Of a DNA stretch of 64,000 nucleotides, positions 22,073-34,068 are shown piece by piece. The translations under genes and the position numbers were made by a program. Source of the DNA: Sanghuangporus weigelae (taxonomy: Eukaryota > Basidiomycota > Agaricomycetes > Hymenochaetales > Hymenochaetaceae); the NCBI GenBank assembly GCA_033182465.1, contig CP137330.1:248001-312000 (forward strand), read 5' to 3'. The notes beneath the pieces were generated by a model. That model was not told the DNA's origin. It did not search any database and saw only the letters and a program-made list of their open reading frames with translations. Position 1 is the stretch's first letter. Each line of letters opens with the position of its first letter.

Positions 22073-24784
22073 ATGCTGGTGGCGCGACGATGCGTCGCCG
22101 GCGTATTTTCGCGTCGTCTCAGTTCAAAAAATCTGACTCGTTCTGGTTTTCACTTCTGCCGCGTCCAGTCACAGTTTCCCTTTGCCCACGCGCAGGTTGT
22201 TCTATCACCAGCATCACGTCCTTCTCCTCGTTGCAGTCGTTATTCCAGTATGTCTAGCGCCGTCGATGCTGTGAGCGTACAATTGGCGAAGTTGTCGATT
22301 AAGCCTGTAGCAAGCGTCAAACACGCTGCGCAGACTTCTCCTGCTTCGTGGCGAGACGCGCTCGTCGCGACGGCCGGCATACCTTCCGGTTTCCAGCTCA
22401 CCAAAACTCTTGTATTCAAGCCCAAGACTGCGAAATCTGCAACGCCCGTGCCGGTCGTGGTCATCGCACGTGAAGAGACGGAAACGAGCTCTGCTGCGTT
22501 GGGCAAGAAATTGAACTTGAAGGACTTGAGGCTTGCATCAGCAGATTTGCTGAAAGAATTCTTTGCGTTGGATAAGGATTCTCGTGAGCACGATTTTACC
22601 GATAATGTAGCAATCATTTTGCTGATATGTTTATTAAGTCTCTCCATTGGCACTCAACGCAAGCATATTTCCGAAAGTTGTAACAGTACTCGACGCTTCA
22701 CTCGCATCCTCATCATCCACTTTCGCCATTCACGCACTCGCCCCTGACTCTACCGTCCTTCTATCCGGATCCGATATTGCCTCATATCTACAATCTCTAG
22801 AATCTGAAGTTTCGAAACTACATGTGGTAGACTTTGACGCGCTCAAAGCAGGGGAGGCTGCCGCGCCCGCTTCTTCGAAGCCTGTCCCAGAAAAGGCGAC
22901 AAAAGAGGGCGCAAAAATAGAGGGCGCCGTGCAGATCGCTATTGGTGTAAAGAAGGAGGCCGACTTCGCCAGCTGGTACACCAATGTATGTTGATCTCAT
23001 CCATAGCATATAGTTTAGATACTAATTTTTCCTCAGGTTCTGATCAAAGCCGATATGCTGGATTACTACAGCGTCAGTGGATGTTACATCCTAAAGCCTT
23101 GGGCATACAGTATCTGGGAGGTTATCCAAGGTATATCAGTCAAACTATGCTACTACTAGCTTCTAATTCTCCGCAGACTGGTTCAACACTAGGATTAAAG
23201 AGATGGGTGTAGAGAACGCTTATTTCCCGATGTTCGTATCTCAGAAAGTCCTTGAGCGTGAAAAGGACCACATAGAGGGCTTCTCTCCTGAGGTTGCTTG
23301 GGTGACTAGGGCGTAAGTGCTATCGGCATTCTTTTATGAATGATATTGACGTTCGCTGTGTGACCAGAGGGAGCTCTGAATTGGAAGAGCCGATCGCTAT
23401 TCGTCCGACCTCAGAAACCGCTATGTATCCTTACTATGCCAAGTGGATCAAAAGCCATCGAGACCTCCCACTAAAGCTCAATCAATGGAACAGCGTCGTC
23501 CGATGGGAGTTCAAGAATCCGCAGCCGTTCCTTCGCACACGTGAATTCCTATGGCAAGAAGGCCACACCGCGCATCTCAGAAAAGAAGAGGCCGACAAGG
23601 AAGTGCTCGAGATTTTGGATCTGTATCGACGCGTATATGAGGACTTGCTCGCTGTCCCGGTCATCCCTGGTGTCAAGTCCGAAAAGGAGAAGTTTGCTGG
23701 TGGTTTGTATACTACGACTGTAGAGGGCTTCATCCCAACAACGGGTCGTGGTATTCAAGCAGCGACCTCCCATTGCCTGGGCCAGAACTTCTCCCGTCCA
23801 GAGATGTTCAACATCGTCGTCGAGGATCCAGACGATCCACAAGGCAAAGGACCCAATGGCGGTAAACTATACGTCTGGCAGAATTCATGGGGTTTGAGCA
23901 CGCGCACGATCGGTGTTATGGTTATGATCCACGGTGATAACCAGGGTCTTGTCCTCCCGCCTCGCGTAGCGAATCTTCAGGTGGTTATAGTTCCTTGCGG
24001 GCTGAAGGCGAGTAAACAAGAGGATACAGCTGCGCAGAAGGACAAGGCGAACATCGAGAGGGAGGATTTGTATACTCGTTGCGAGGAGCTTGTGAAGCGC
24101 CTGAGGAAGGCGGGTATTCGCGCCAAGGCAGACGTACGAGAAGGGTATACTCCTGGATATAAGTTCAACGATTGGGAGCAGAAGGTACGCTTCTTTGGCA
24201 CATATCTTGTACAATTTCTCATTTGGTGGATTTATTCAGGGCGTCCCACTGCGACTAGAATTCGGTCCCAAGGACATCCAGAAGCAGCAAGCCCTCTCCG
24301 TTCGCCGAGACACAGGTGTCAAGTCTCCCATCCCTCTCACAGAACTCGAAACAGCCGTCCCCGAACTTCTCGAGACGATCCAGAAAGATATGTACGAGCG
24401 TGCAAAGGCGCTTTACATGTCACGTCTTCGTGTTGTAACCAAATGGGAAGACCTGGTGCCAATTTTGGATAGCAAATGTGTTGCCGTCCTTCCATGGTGT
24501 GAGGTTGAGGAATGTGAGGACGATATCAAAGAGAGAAGCGCTCGGGCGTGCGTATCTCCAAATTCTCCCTATCTCCTTCGCTACCTTCCTAACGTTCTGT
24601 CGTTACCCTCATATATAGCTCTGCGTCGGAACCACAAGACGCCCGCGCTCCCTCAGCAGGAGCCAAGTCCCTCGCTATCCCGTTCGACCAGGGACGATAT
24701 CCGGCTATCGAACCTGGTGTTACGAAATGCCCGGCTTGCGGCAAAGATGCGAAGCGCTGGACTATGTTTGGTCGATCCTACTGA
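22073..24784 (+). CDS. Prolyl-tRNA synthetase, possibly dual-targeted
   Basis: This eukaryotic-type class II prolyl-tRNA synthetase has an N-terminal appended YbaK/ProX-like region (residues from [19 protein letters not shown] to the [13 protein letters not shown] linker), then the catalytic core. Core landmarks are [20 protein letters not shown], motif 2 ([20 protein letters not shown]), [16 protein letters not shown], the anticodon domain, and the C-terminal zinc-binding/Tyr tail [19 protein letters not shown]. Introns lie near 22590-22640, 22988-23037, 23132-23176, 23310-23370, 24185-24240 and 24550-24620. Two in-frame ATGs exist: 22073, giving a 59-residue arginine/serine-rich leader ([18 protein letters not shown]), and 22250, which matches the normal cytosolic start. 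The layout suggests mitochondrial and cytosolic isoforms from one gene. Confidence 0.93.
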
Positions 24785-25574
24785 TCATAGGCGATTACCT
24801 GCCTAGAGGAAAAGGAAAAGCGAAAATTCTATAGTAAACAAAGTTGTGTATTGTTGTTTGTTGCCACTGTTACTGTCGATGGGGCTTTGATCTACTGATT
24901 TGTTTTGTCACGTAGAGTGTCACGTAGAGTAATTAGAACTGATGAAGTTTTTTCAGAATTGTAATATAGGATTATGCGGTTGAGCAAGACCACGCGCCGC
25001 GCTTCTCCCAGGGTCGATCGTACCGTACATGAAGACTTCCACTTACTGTAATGAAACTCAGAACAGTGTTTGACGCTCTCTACATTATTGGCGACATTTG
25101 ACATCTCGACCGGCTCTTTACCTCGCCGCATCTCAACATACGTACCATAGCATCTTCGCTTCTACGCAGACTCATTGCCTTGAGGCATCCAAGTGCGATT
25201 TTCAACTGAAACTCCCTCTTCAGAAATGATGCTGAAGATCCGACTGTCACTGTTCTGCATTTCAGGCGGGACCGATCTGTTTCCTACCTTCCTGGCACTC
25301 CGGATCAATCGAAATGGGCAGGAGTCTCGCATTTTAAAGCTGCTGTTTCCTATATCAAGCTTCCGGCGGGAGAAAAGAACGCTCGATCTTCTTCGCTGCT
25401 CAACCTGCGTTTCTAACCTCATGTTCATCGAATGAAACAGTGCGGCCCATTATCTATGAGTAGCACTCGTTGCCTTGCGCCCGTTGATGTTGCGTTTCAC
25501 GAGTACCGACTCCAGCTGCTTATAAGAATGCCGCCGTCTTTACTTGAGTTCATACCACTAACGAAGCATCCGGC
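24785..25574. other. Intergenic, no gene recognised
   Basis: This is the 3' flank of ProRS. GTCACGTAGAGT occurs twice in tandem near 24907-24930. Short frames on both strands at 24,890-25,440 have no motif. Confidence 0.45.
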
Positions 25575-25943
25575 GATGATCAGAGTCTCGTCCGATTGGT
25601 CGTCTCGCAATACTTTAGTGTGGCTCTTGCAGCTGTTCTAGTCTATCGTCCTAGTAAGCCTTATTGCTTCTTCTCAGCTGAATGGAATCTAAAAATCAAC
25701 TTGAAGTCATTACGTTGCATGACGAGGTGTTTTAGCTTGCGAATGAAAAACGTGCTGGAGTCTGACCGTTTATGTAGCGTTATATCCTGCTGCGTTCTGA
25801 GGATGGCGGATAACAGTCTGGAGGACGTTGATCCCTTCGTTTTGAACCTTTACAATGCACTGAGGAGTCCGACGTTGCTCTGTATACTTGCAAACCAGCT
25901 CCTGATAAATTTGAACGAAGCAGGGGAGAGGGGGGCGAATTGA
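25575..25943 (+). pseudogene. DUF6533-family membrane protein, internally deleted relict
   Basis: Only the two ends of a DUF6533 gene remain. The first-exon motif QYFSVALAAVLVYRP (around 25608-25650) matches EYFAVSLATVLVYHA of the full gene at 43921. The last exon, SVISCCVLRMADNSLEDVD through SPTLLCILANQLLINLNEAG to the stop at 25943, matches that gene's last exon. Everything between (the middle membrane helices, normally over 1 kb of exons and introns) is absent and replaced by about 120 bp of unrelated sequence. One frame is open across the join, so a short product is possible, but it would lack most of the membrane helices. Confidence 0.75.
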
Positions 25944-27291
25944 GGAATAAATTACACAACGAGGAGTATGAGCGGAATTGATTTCGCATGATGGATCTAT
26001 TCGACTGTTATCTACCAGAACGCCTCATCGGTCGCACCGTAGAGAACGAACAGAGCATCTGTTTCTGGCCTGCTCTTTGATGAAATTTCGTTGTTCACGA
26101 GTGGCAATCAACACTGCGTCCACATCATGAGAATGTCAAACTGCTCCTCCGAGGTGCGCAAATCAGAACCGACCCACGGATTGCATGGGGAGGTAGTGCT
26201 ACTTTTGAAGAATAGACCTCCAACTCACCCGCAAGGAGCGAAGTGATGGAGGTTACGTAGCGATTGGATTGACTCCTGCCGCTGAATACAGGCTCCAATA
26301 GCTTTCACTCGCCTTGTGTTTCCAAGAACATTGGATATCGGGCCTAGGCAATGCAATCGACCTACGCTAGGTCACTCGTTGACTGCAAATCATAGAATCC
26401 AGGGCGAGAATGGAGGGACGATCGAGTATTTCAGGGGAGTCTTGCGAACGTTCAGAGAGCATCCTTCCTTGCTGGCTGGCTTTTTGCGTGCTGCCCGAAA
26501 TCAAGTTTCTCGCTAAAAGCTCCATTCTGATCTTGATCTTGAATGGACTAAGAGAATGTCGCGGTTCCCTCCGGTGGCCCATAGAGAATTTGAGGCTCGA
26601 GGCATAATCTGTATGTATTTGTAATGTATGAGCTCTGAATGGCAAAAGCTACGTACAAACTTGATGGAATTTTGGGGCCGGGACAAGCACCCGTCAGCTC
26701 CGTTTTACTCCTGCCCAGCTTTGAGTTACTGCGGCGAATGGATAGAAAAGTCGAACGATTTGCTACTTTCCAATTTTTCAGTGATCCCGACCTCAGATCT
26801 GAGTGGCTCCAAAGTTTCCACATCGATATGCATAGGTTATCTCAGCCACTGATATCTCATCTCGGAGCCACTTCATGAGAAGCCCAATCAGCTTTCCATT
26901 CATTGAAGTGACTATAGATTCATATGATATACGGACTAGGCTTTGCTACAACCGAAGTTTACATCAAAAGAAGCATCCCGCAAACATATGCGTTGTGACA
27001 ATTCACAAGATTGGGGATAACGTGGCGTGAGAAATGTTTGGTAAAGCCCACTGGATCGCGCTGTATCCTGTCATTTCCGACGAATATACAAGATTCCAAG
27101 GGCGAGAGGATGTGGAGGATGTCGGAGACGGATGACCGTCAGGAGATTTTCTGATAACAAGTGGTCGAGAAATGGGAGAGAACGGATTCGAAGGTTATCC
27201 CCACCCCGACTTGCATTTCCAAATCTGGACGAGTCGGCAAGTCCCGAATCCCCAAGATTTGCGCGCTCAGATCTGTGCTCCAAAATTAAGA
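25944..27291. other. Intergenic, no gene recognised
   Basis: This contains the upstream region of the desaturase. Frames around 26,320-26,880 are open on both strands but show no motif. Nothing is supported. Confidence 0.4.
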
Positions 27292-27298
27292 TATAAAA
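27292..27298 (+). promoter_or_regulatory. TATA box of the desaturase gene
   Basis: TATAAAA lies about 140 bp before the ATG at 27433 and is followed by a pyrimidine-rich leader (27319-27362), a layout common in strongly expressed fungal genes. Confidence 0.55.
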
Positions 27299-27432
27299 TC
27301 GCTCTGTACCGTGTAGTTCTTTCTCTGCGTCCCCCTTCCACCGTCCTCCCGCTACCTCGTCCGCCACTCTTGCCGACGGCTTCACCAACGTCTGGCACGC
27401 AAAACGCACGAATTTTGCGAGAGGAAAACACA

Positions 27433-29063
27433 ATGACCGACTCAGTAAAGCCGTCGCGCAAGACGCCTCCACCCGACATCGCGTCGCCTCCGGATTCACC
27501 AAAACTTAAGAGCAAGGCGTTCAAGGAGGAGCAGCCTGCAGACATCGACATTCCTGATAACTATGTGCAATGGACGCTTAAGCGTGCGAAACCGCGTCCA
27601 CCTCTGTCGTGGAACAACTTCTGGGGCGAGCTCAACTATATCTCTATCGCTGTCCTTACGATCACGCCTAGCATTGCTATTTGGGGTATTTTGAACGTGC
27701 CTTTCCAATGGAAGACATTTTGGTTCTCCGTTCTGTACTATTTCATTACTGGTTTGGGCATTACTGCTGGTGAGTTGGCTTGTAAGCCTCTTTTTTCCAT
27801 TCCTTATGTCAGAATACTGAACTGGCCAATAGGATATCATCGGCTGTGGGCGCATCGCTCGTATAATGCCTCAAAACCTCTCGAGTACTTCCTCGCAATG
27901 GCCGGTACCGGTGCTGTAGAAGGTTCTATCAAATGGTGGTCGAGGGGTCACCGTGCTCACCACCGCTACACGGATACGGAGCTTGATCCATACAACGCTC
28001 ATCGGGGTTTCTTCTGGTCGCATATCGGTTGGATGCTCGTGAAGCCTCGCATCAAGCCTGGCGTGGCTGACGTCAGTGACCTTTCAAAAAGCGCGGTTGT
28101 TCGGTGGCAGCATCGGTGGTACATTCCGCTCATCCTCACGATGGGCTTCGTTGTACCGACGGTTATCCCGGGCCTCCTCTGGGGAGATTTCCTTGGTGGT
28201 TTCGTCTTTGCCGGTGCAGCTCGTCTTACCTTCGTGCACCACTCCACGTTCTGCGTCAATTCTCTTGCACACTGGCTTGGTGGACAGCCTTTCGACGATA
28301 AGCTCACTCCACGCGACCATATGGTCACTGCGTTTGTGACGGTCGGCGAGGGATACCATAACTTCCACCACCAGTTCCCCATGGATTATCGTAATGCTAT
28401 CAAGTGGTACCAGTATGATCCGACAAAGTGGTTCATCTGGTGTATGGCGAAGCTCGGACTCGCGAGCCATTTGAAGACTTTCCCGAGCAACGAGATCCGA
28501 AAGGGTCAGTTGACAATGGAACTCAAGAAGCTTCGCGAAGTTCAGGATGGGATTTCATGGCCGCGAGACAATAGCAAATTGCCTGTCATCTCTTATGAGA
28601 GCTGTAAGTCTTTGCTCTTTAGGCGTGTCAGTAAATAAAGCTGTTTCTAATTACCTTTTAGTTGTCAAGCAGGCGGAGAGACGTCCTCTCATTCTCATTG
28701 CTGGATTCATTCATGACGTCGGTTCGTTCTTGGATGAGCATCCTGGGGGTCGCCATCTTCTTGTCAAGTATATCGGCAAGGACGCGACGACTGCTTTCTT
28801 TGGTGGCGTTTATGACCATTCCAATGCCGCCCACAACGTGAGCATCCGTCTCAATTGATGGTGCATTGTCTTTACTCACTTTCTTGCAGTTGCTTGCCAT
28901 GAAGCGGGTCGGTGTCCTACAGGGCGGAATGCCGCATGCTCTTGATGAAAAAGTTATTCCGCCGTCCCAAAGACTCCGTATTATGCGATACAGCGAAATC
29001 GGCTCTTCCGATTCTTGGGGTTCTGCCACGGCAGTATCTGATGGCGAGGGCCTGCTCGGATGA
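27433..29063 (+). CDS. OLE1: Delta-9 stearoyl-CoA desaturase with cytochrome b5 domain
   Basis: This ER membrane enzyme introduces the cis-9 double bond into palmitoyl- and stearoyl-CoA, the main source of oleate. Four exons (27433-27769, 27833-28603, 28662-28837, 28890-29063) give 1458 nt, 485 residues. The three di-iron histidine boxes are present: HRLWAH (about residues 115-120), HRAHH (152-156) and HNFHH (288-292). The C-terminal cytochrome b5 domain follows with the haem motif [10 protein letters not shown] near residue 394. The ATG used gives a disordered leader and then [23 protein letters not shown], as is usual for the family. An in-frame frame extends further upstream but would cross the TATA box and leader. 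Confidence 0.96.
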
Positions 29064-30117
29064 TTGGTTCCTGATTCATCGTTTCTTTCGCAGTTTCCGA
29101 GTTAAAGAGAGGGTGGATCAAGGTGGTGAAAAGATACTTGAAAGACGCTTGTGAACGACACTTTATGTTACTATTCTCTATGCGTTCCTTTCATTACCAG
29201 TATGTCAATTTAACGGGCCCAATGATGCCGAAGGAAATACGCTTCCACATCTGTAATAGAATAGACTACATAGAATCAGAGAATTGAAAAGAGCCCCCCT
29301 TCCGAACGCTCTATGTTCGTATCGTATACAATTTTGAAGACGTGTTACATAAGTGGCATTGACAGAGCTTTTACTTAATCATGTCGGTTACGTAACAACG
29401 TAACGACAAGTGATTCTGGTGCAATTACATTCAAATCCTTACATTCAAATCCTAAACTCAGATACACCTCTGAAAGTTGGCGCACATCGCTGCTTGTTCT
29501 AACGAGAGAGCTGAGGCTGTTTCGACTCGAAACTCAGGCTCTGTTGATTGACCAGCAAGCTTAGGTAAATAACTATCCATCTGTTATCCTGTTTTGCAAA
29601 GTTACCTATTCTGCGGGGGCGGAGGAGACACTGTGCGGCACATGAGTGCCGTCTTCTGATGTTGTGGAGTTTGAGACAAACTGAGGCAAACTGCCACTGA
29701 GCATTGCTTTTTTTTGTTGGCGACTATCCAGGATTTGGCTTATAGCTCTAAACTTGGCAACGTATCTGAACACAAGAATAAGCCTCAGTCACGCTATGCT
29801 ATAGTCGCTTCACTCACGGAGACGGAGACTTCTCTGGGCTTCCACGTAATCTTCCGCTTCCGAGACACGGCTAACATTTCATCACATCACGAGTATGCAT
29901 TGGACTGCTGCGATGCTGACATTACGCGTCAGCTGGATAATAACCATTTCGTTGAGCGTTGGGCGATAATACAAAGCCTGTCACTTGGCATCCATCAGAA
30001 TTTGACTTTGTCAGAGTCATAAACACACTATTGATCAGATTTAGATGATTCAGCCTTCAAGGAAAACGCTATTTAATCGGTGTAGTCTGCTCCGTGGAAT
30101 GCAACACTTGAATTCCA
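29064..30117. other. Intergenic, no gene recognised
   Basis: A direct repeat TTACATTCAAATCC occurs twice near 29,427-29,455. A 102-residue frame at 29,714-30,022 has no motif. A TATTTAA near 30,069 may serve the following NmrA-like copy. Confidence 0.4.
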
Positions 30118-31132
30118 ATGTCTGGCTTCAAGAACTTCGCTATCGCTGGGGCCGGAAATATTGGCAAAGTCGTTGCTGAGGAATTCCTCAGAAGGAAGGA
30201 TGCAGGGGAAATATCTTCTGTCACCATTTTGACTCGCTCCGTATGTTGCGGTTGAGTTTTCAATCGACTCTATCTTTAATATGATTCATTCTAGGTAGGA
30301 AGCCACGAAGACCTCGGAGCGAAAGGGGCGAAGATAATTCCTGTCGATTATTCGTCTCCGTCGTCTCTGAAAGCTGCACTCTCCGGTACTGACGTTGTCA
30401 TCTCATCCCTTCCTGAGGGGTATGATGAAAGAGGTCTTGCGGAAGCCGCCAAAGAAGCGGATGTCAAGCTCATCGTACCATCCGACTACGCCAGCGGTCC
30501 GGTCGAAGAATCCAAAGATCACCCTTTGTTCCGCAGCAGAATGCAGATGCGGCAAAAGTGCAAGGAAACTGAACTCCCGTATGCTGTATTCTGGACTGGC
30601 ATGTTTTCTGATATGATGTTTGCACCGTAAGCATTTATCTGATATGTACTAATAACGTGGACTTATTATTTCTCTCAGAGGGTACTCCGAAATTCTCGGC
30701 TTCAACTTTGATAAGGGCGAGTTTACGATTCCAGGCTCTGGTACTGCGCCTGTTTCATGGACTTCGTCGACGGACATTGCTCGGTTTATTGGACATGTTC
30801 TAATCAATCTGCCTCGCGAGAAGCTTGAGTGGAGGATCTTCCGCATTGAAGGTGATCGCATCGTAAGTGACGTATCTCCTTTGAGAACTTAGATGGGGAT
30901 CGTCTATTTATTTCAGGGCTTGAACAATATCGCTGCATCGTGGCAGAAGTACTCAAACAAGGTAGTCTCGATTTCGCACCGTCCGCGCTCGGAGATTGAG
31001 GATGAAGAGAGGAAGAATCCAAATGATATAGGTCCACCTCATCGTCGGGAGTCCTGACGAGCTGATGAATCACGAGTTTCCGCAGTAGAAGCCGAAGAAG
31101 GTCATTGAAATACTTGGAGAGTTTATGACCAA
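30118..31132 (+). pseudogene. NmrA-like oxidoreductase, copy A (decayed 3' end)
   Basis: This NAD(P)-binding NmrA/isoflavone-reductase family gene is the first of three same-strand copies. The Rossmann motif is FAIAGAGNIGKVVAEEF; later landmarks are PVDYSSPSSLKAAL, GEFTIPGSGTAPVSW and PREKLEWRIFRIEGDRI. Three introns match those of copy B in place and phase. After ERKNPNDI the frame is lost: about ten residues equivalent to LFILALDDG are missing, the continuation VHLIVGSPDELMNHEFPQ lies in another frame, and the codon for the tryptophan in the conserved PxWKxKKVI is TAG. The open frame ends at 31057. The protein would lack its last 45 or so residues, so this copy is probably non-functional. 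Confidence 0.8.
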
Positions 31133-31815
31133 TGAATTGCTACGAGCTCCACTCCATCTGTCTGAGAATGATTTCCAAAGTTATGAAATTGTTCCAGTTT
31201 AGGTCTGAAATAAAAGGTTTTCTTTGTATCTGTAATTTTAAGAAACTCTGAAAGTCGGCCTAACGCAGAACACGGCATTCAAGTTGACGAACCCTACGGC
31301 CTACCATCCGATCCCTTCTTGATCTCGCCATCATTGCTTTTATTCCGACAACCCTCAGAGAGGCATAGCAAGGAGAAGACAAAGATTATTCCAATAACGT
31401 TTATAACGCATTTTGATGAGTGGGGAGACTCGGAGAGCGAATGAGGGACTAAGGTCTGGTCACGGTCTCATGACATTTTCAGCGCTGATCTCCACTACCA
31501 TGTCCAGAAGGGAAGTTATGATCCGCGTCGACAGGCTTGATCGGCGATTCACTCCTCCCCTTGCCACTCGACTCGCGAGTTTTCTTGGTTTCCTTTGAAA
31601 CCGCCTGCGCTACGGCAACACTCGACTGCCAAATGGGCGATTCTTCACGACCTCCAATTTGCCAATTGGCCGTAAACCTGTGTTAGGGGCTCGCGGGTCC
31701 TGTGTGCCACTGTGCCTCATGGCTGTGAAAGTTCCAGATGAATTGCGCGAGCCTGAACTTGAGACAATATTAAAGGGAGGCATGGTTTGCTCTGAAATCC
31801 GCTTGAACGACACCG
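31133..31815. other. Intergenic between NmrA copies
   Basis: No gene is recognised. The segment supplies the promoter of copy B; a short frame at 31,413-31,598 has no motif. Confidence 0.45.
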
Positions 31816-32893
31816 ATGTCTGGATACAGGAACTTCGCAGTCTCCGGTGCCGGAACCATCGGCAAGCTCGTTGTCGCGGAACTCGTAAAGAAGAAGGATG
31901 AGGGAGCGATAGCCTCAGTGACTATCCTGACGCGCTCTGTATGTGTCGCCATCGATTTGTTCAGGTTTTTTGACGTCAGATTGCCGCGCTTCAGCTGGAT
32001 GGCCACAAAGATCTCGTGGACAAAGGCGTTAAAGTTGTAGCTGTCGATTACACTTCTCCGTCGTCGTTGGAGTCCGCTCTGTCAGATATCGATGTGCTCA
32101 TCTCTACCCTGGGTCTACTTGGAATCGGACACCAGACTGCGCTTGCCACGAGTGCTAAAGCTGCAGGCGTCAAGCTCTTTGTGCCATCTGATTTCGGCAG
32201 CGATCCGCACGGTCAGACTCAAAACCCGATATTCGCACAGAAGGTGGCTATCCAGCAAAAGCTGAAGGAGCTGAGTCTTCCGTATGCCACTTTCTACACT
32301 GGACTGTTCACCGAGAAAGTCCTAGTATCGTACGTCGACGTAGTGCCGTTAGGCTCAGGAATTCACTGATGATCTGTTTCTTTCACTGGTTGCTAGTAAT
32401 TACGCAGCGGCATTAGGATTGAACTTTGCGACAGGGGAATTCTCCATCCCAGGTTCTGGGACTGCTGATATATCCTGGACAACAGCCGGAGATGCAGCTC
32501 AGTTCGTTGTGTATGCATTGGCTGCTCTTCCTCGTGAGAAGATCGAGTGGCGTATATTCCGCATTGAAGGCGATCGTCTCGTACGTAGCACATATCAGTT
32601 GCTCTTCATCATACAATGCTCAACTCAGTCCGCTGCTATCTCAGAGTTTCGATGAAATCGCCTCGGTTTGGGAGAAACACAGTGGCAATGCTTCCACCGT
32701 TTCGCACCGCCCTCGCGTCACTTTCGAAGAGGCCGTGCAGAAGAATCCGATGGACTTTATTTCCCTGTTCATATTGGCGTTGGATGACGGACTTCTGACT
32801 GTCGGGAATCCGGGTGACCTGTCGAATTCCGATTACCCGGGTTGGAAATCAAAGAAAGTTATCGACGTCCTTTCCGAACTTTATGCCAACTGA
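31816..32893 (+). CDS. NmrA-like NAD(P)-binding oxidoreductase, copy B (intact)
   Basis: Four exons (31816-31938, 31995-32329, 32397-32580, 32645-32893) give 891 nt, 296 residues, near the family's usual 300. The dinucleotide motif is FAVSGAGTIGKLVVAEL; then come AVDYTSPSSLESALSDIDVL, KAAGVKLFVPSDFGSD, GEFSIPGSGTADISWT and the C-terminal WKSKKVIDVLSELYAN. Relatives are isoflavone/pinoresinol-type reductases or redox-sensing NmrA proteins; the catalytic substrate cannot be set, and the lysine of true phenylpropanoid reductases was not confirmed. It is the best-preserved of the three paralogues here (A 30118, C 36188). Confidence 0.9.
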
Positions 32894-33149
32894 GGTTTGT
32901 AAAGTCAGCACTTCTCTTCGATTTGAATGAATGTCAGCATAGATATACAACGCGATGAAACAAATATATTTGGGACGTTCCGCGGCGAGTTCTGTTTTAG
33001 GAGGACGTTGTCGATCGTTACATAAAACTTGATTTATAAATTGCCCCAATCAAGAATACTTTTACAACTTTTCAACCTACGTGGACTATTCGAAATGTTT
33101 GGAGCTCGAACGTCTCGGGCGCAACAGTTGCTACTTCAGAAAGTGTGAT

Positions 33150-33450
33150 GCTAAAAGGCTCTGTTCATCTTCCCTCCCCGGTCGTCTCGTCCTCGTCAGA
33201 TGCGAGCTCACTTCATGTGCCGTTGGACAAAGACTACGCCCGTCAAATCGTGGAGCTGAGCTTTCGTAGCGACAATCCGTTTGTGACCTCCCTTCTATCC
33301 GCATTAGGGAGTCCATCGTTTTTTAGTATCCTCGGATCACAACTCCTTATCAACCTTAAAGAAGTATCTGAGAGGAGGGCTGATGGGGGGACGAATTACA
33401 CGCCGAGGAATGCCAGTGACATCGAACTGCCTGAAATAAGCCCAGTTTAG
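33150..33450 (+). pseudogene. DUF6533-family relict, last exon only
   Basis: The end of this frame, SALGSPSFFSILGSQLLINL through KEVSERRADGGTNYTPRNAS to the stop at 33450, matches the last exon of the DUF6533 gene at 43921 (SSAGSPTLLCVLGGQLLINL). No upstream exon of that gene is found in the 250 bp back to NmrA copy B. It is a 3' fragment left from a duplication or deletion. Confidence 0.7.
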
Positions 33451-34068
33451 TTGTTTATGAAGCCCGTACCAAACTTAATAGGAAAACTCTTTTCGGCATA
33501 TCGTAGCGAGCAACATGCTTTCGTTTTCTTTTATTTATTTATTTTGCTCTAATTTTTTTTTCTTTCTATTCACGTAGCATAGAGCGAAGGTCTGAAGGTG
33601 GGAATATATTACGTAATAGTATACTTATCCTGACAACACAGCACTGCTGACTATTTAGTATAACTTTATCTCTTGCCTCTTGTAATGATGCTGCTATTCC
33701 TCTAAAACTGTGGACTTTTCAAGTACGTCGATCGTCGGGGAGGAGATGTCAACTTATGTACCACATTACCAGTGCCGGCGCTTGTCCATGCACTCGGAAG
33801 CTTTACGTAGTTTGTTATTTTGCATGATGCACCGCCTTGCTATGCATGCTTTTCGGCCTCACATGAAGGCCTTCTAAGTTCTAGTGCCTGATTCACGCAG
33901 CCATGGTCCGACTCACGGGTCTGATTCTTTCTCGGTGATGGCCTTTTTTTGCCATAATGCTATGTGGCGAACTCTATAAAAGCTAGGATTTCTGGTGGCG
34001 AAGCAGCCTTTACACTCCCAACGCCTCTTGTTCAAGCAAACGGCCCCCCATTGAAAACCCTCAATCTC
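33451..34068. other. Intergenic, no gene recognised
   Basis: This is AT-rich with a T-rich tract around 33,530-33,570. It contains the promoter of the next gene. Confidence 0.45.

Noticed and set aside
27999-28470. Long minus-strand frames within the desaturase
   Set aside because: They are antisense shadows of a strongly conserved coding exon.
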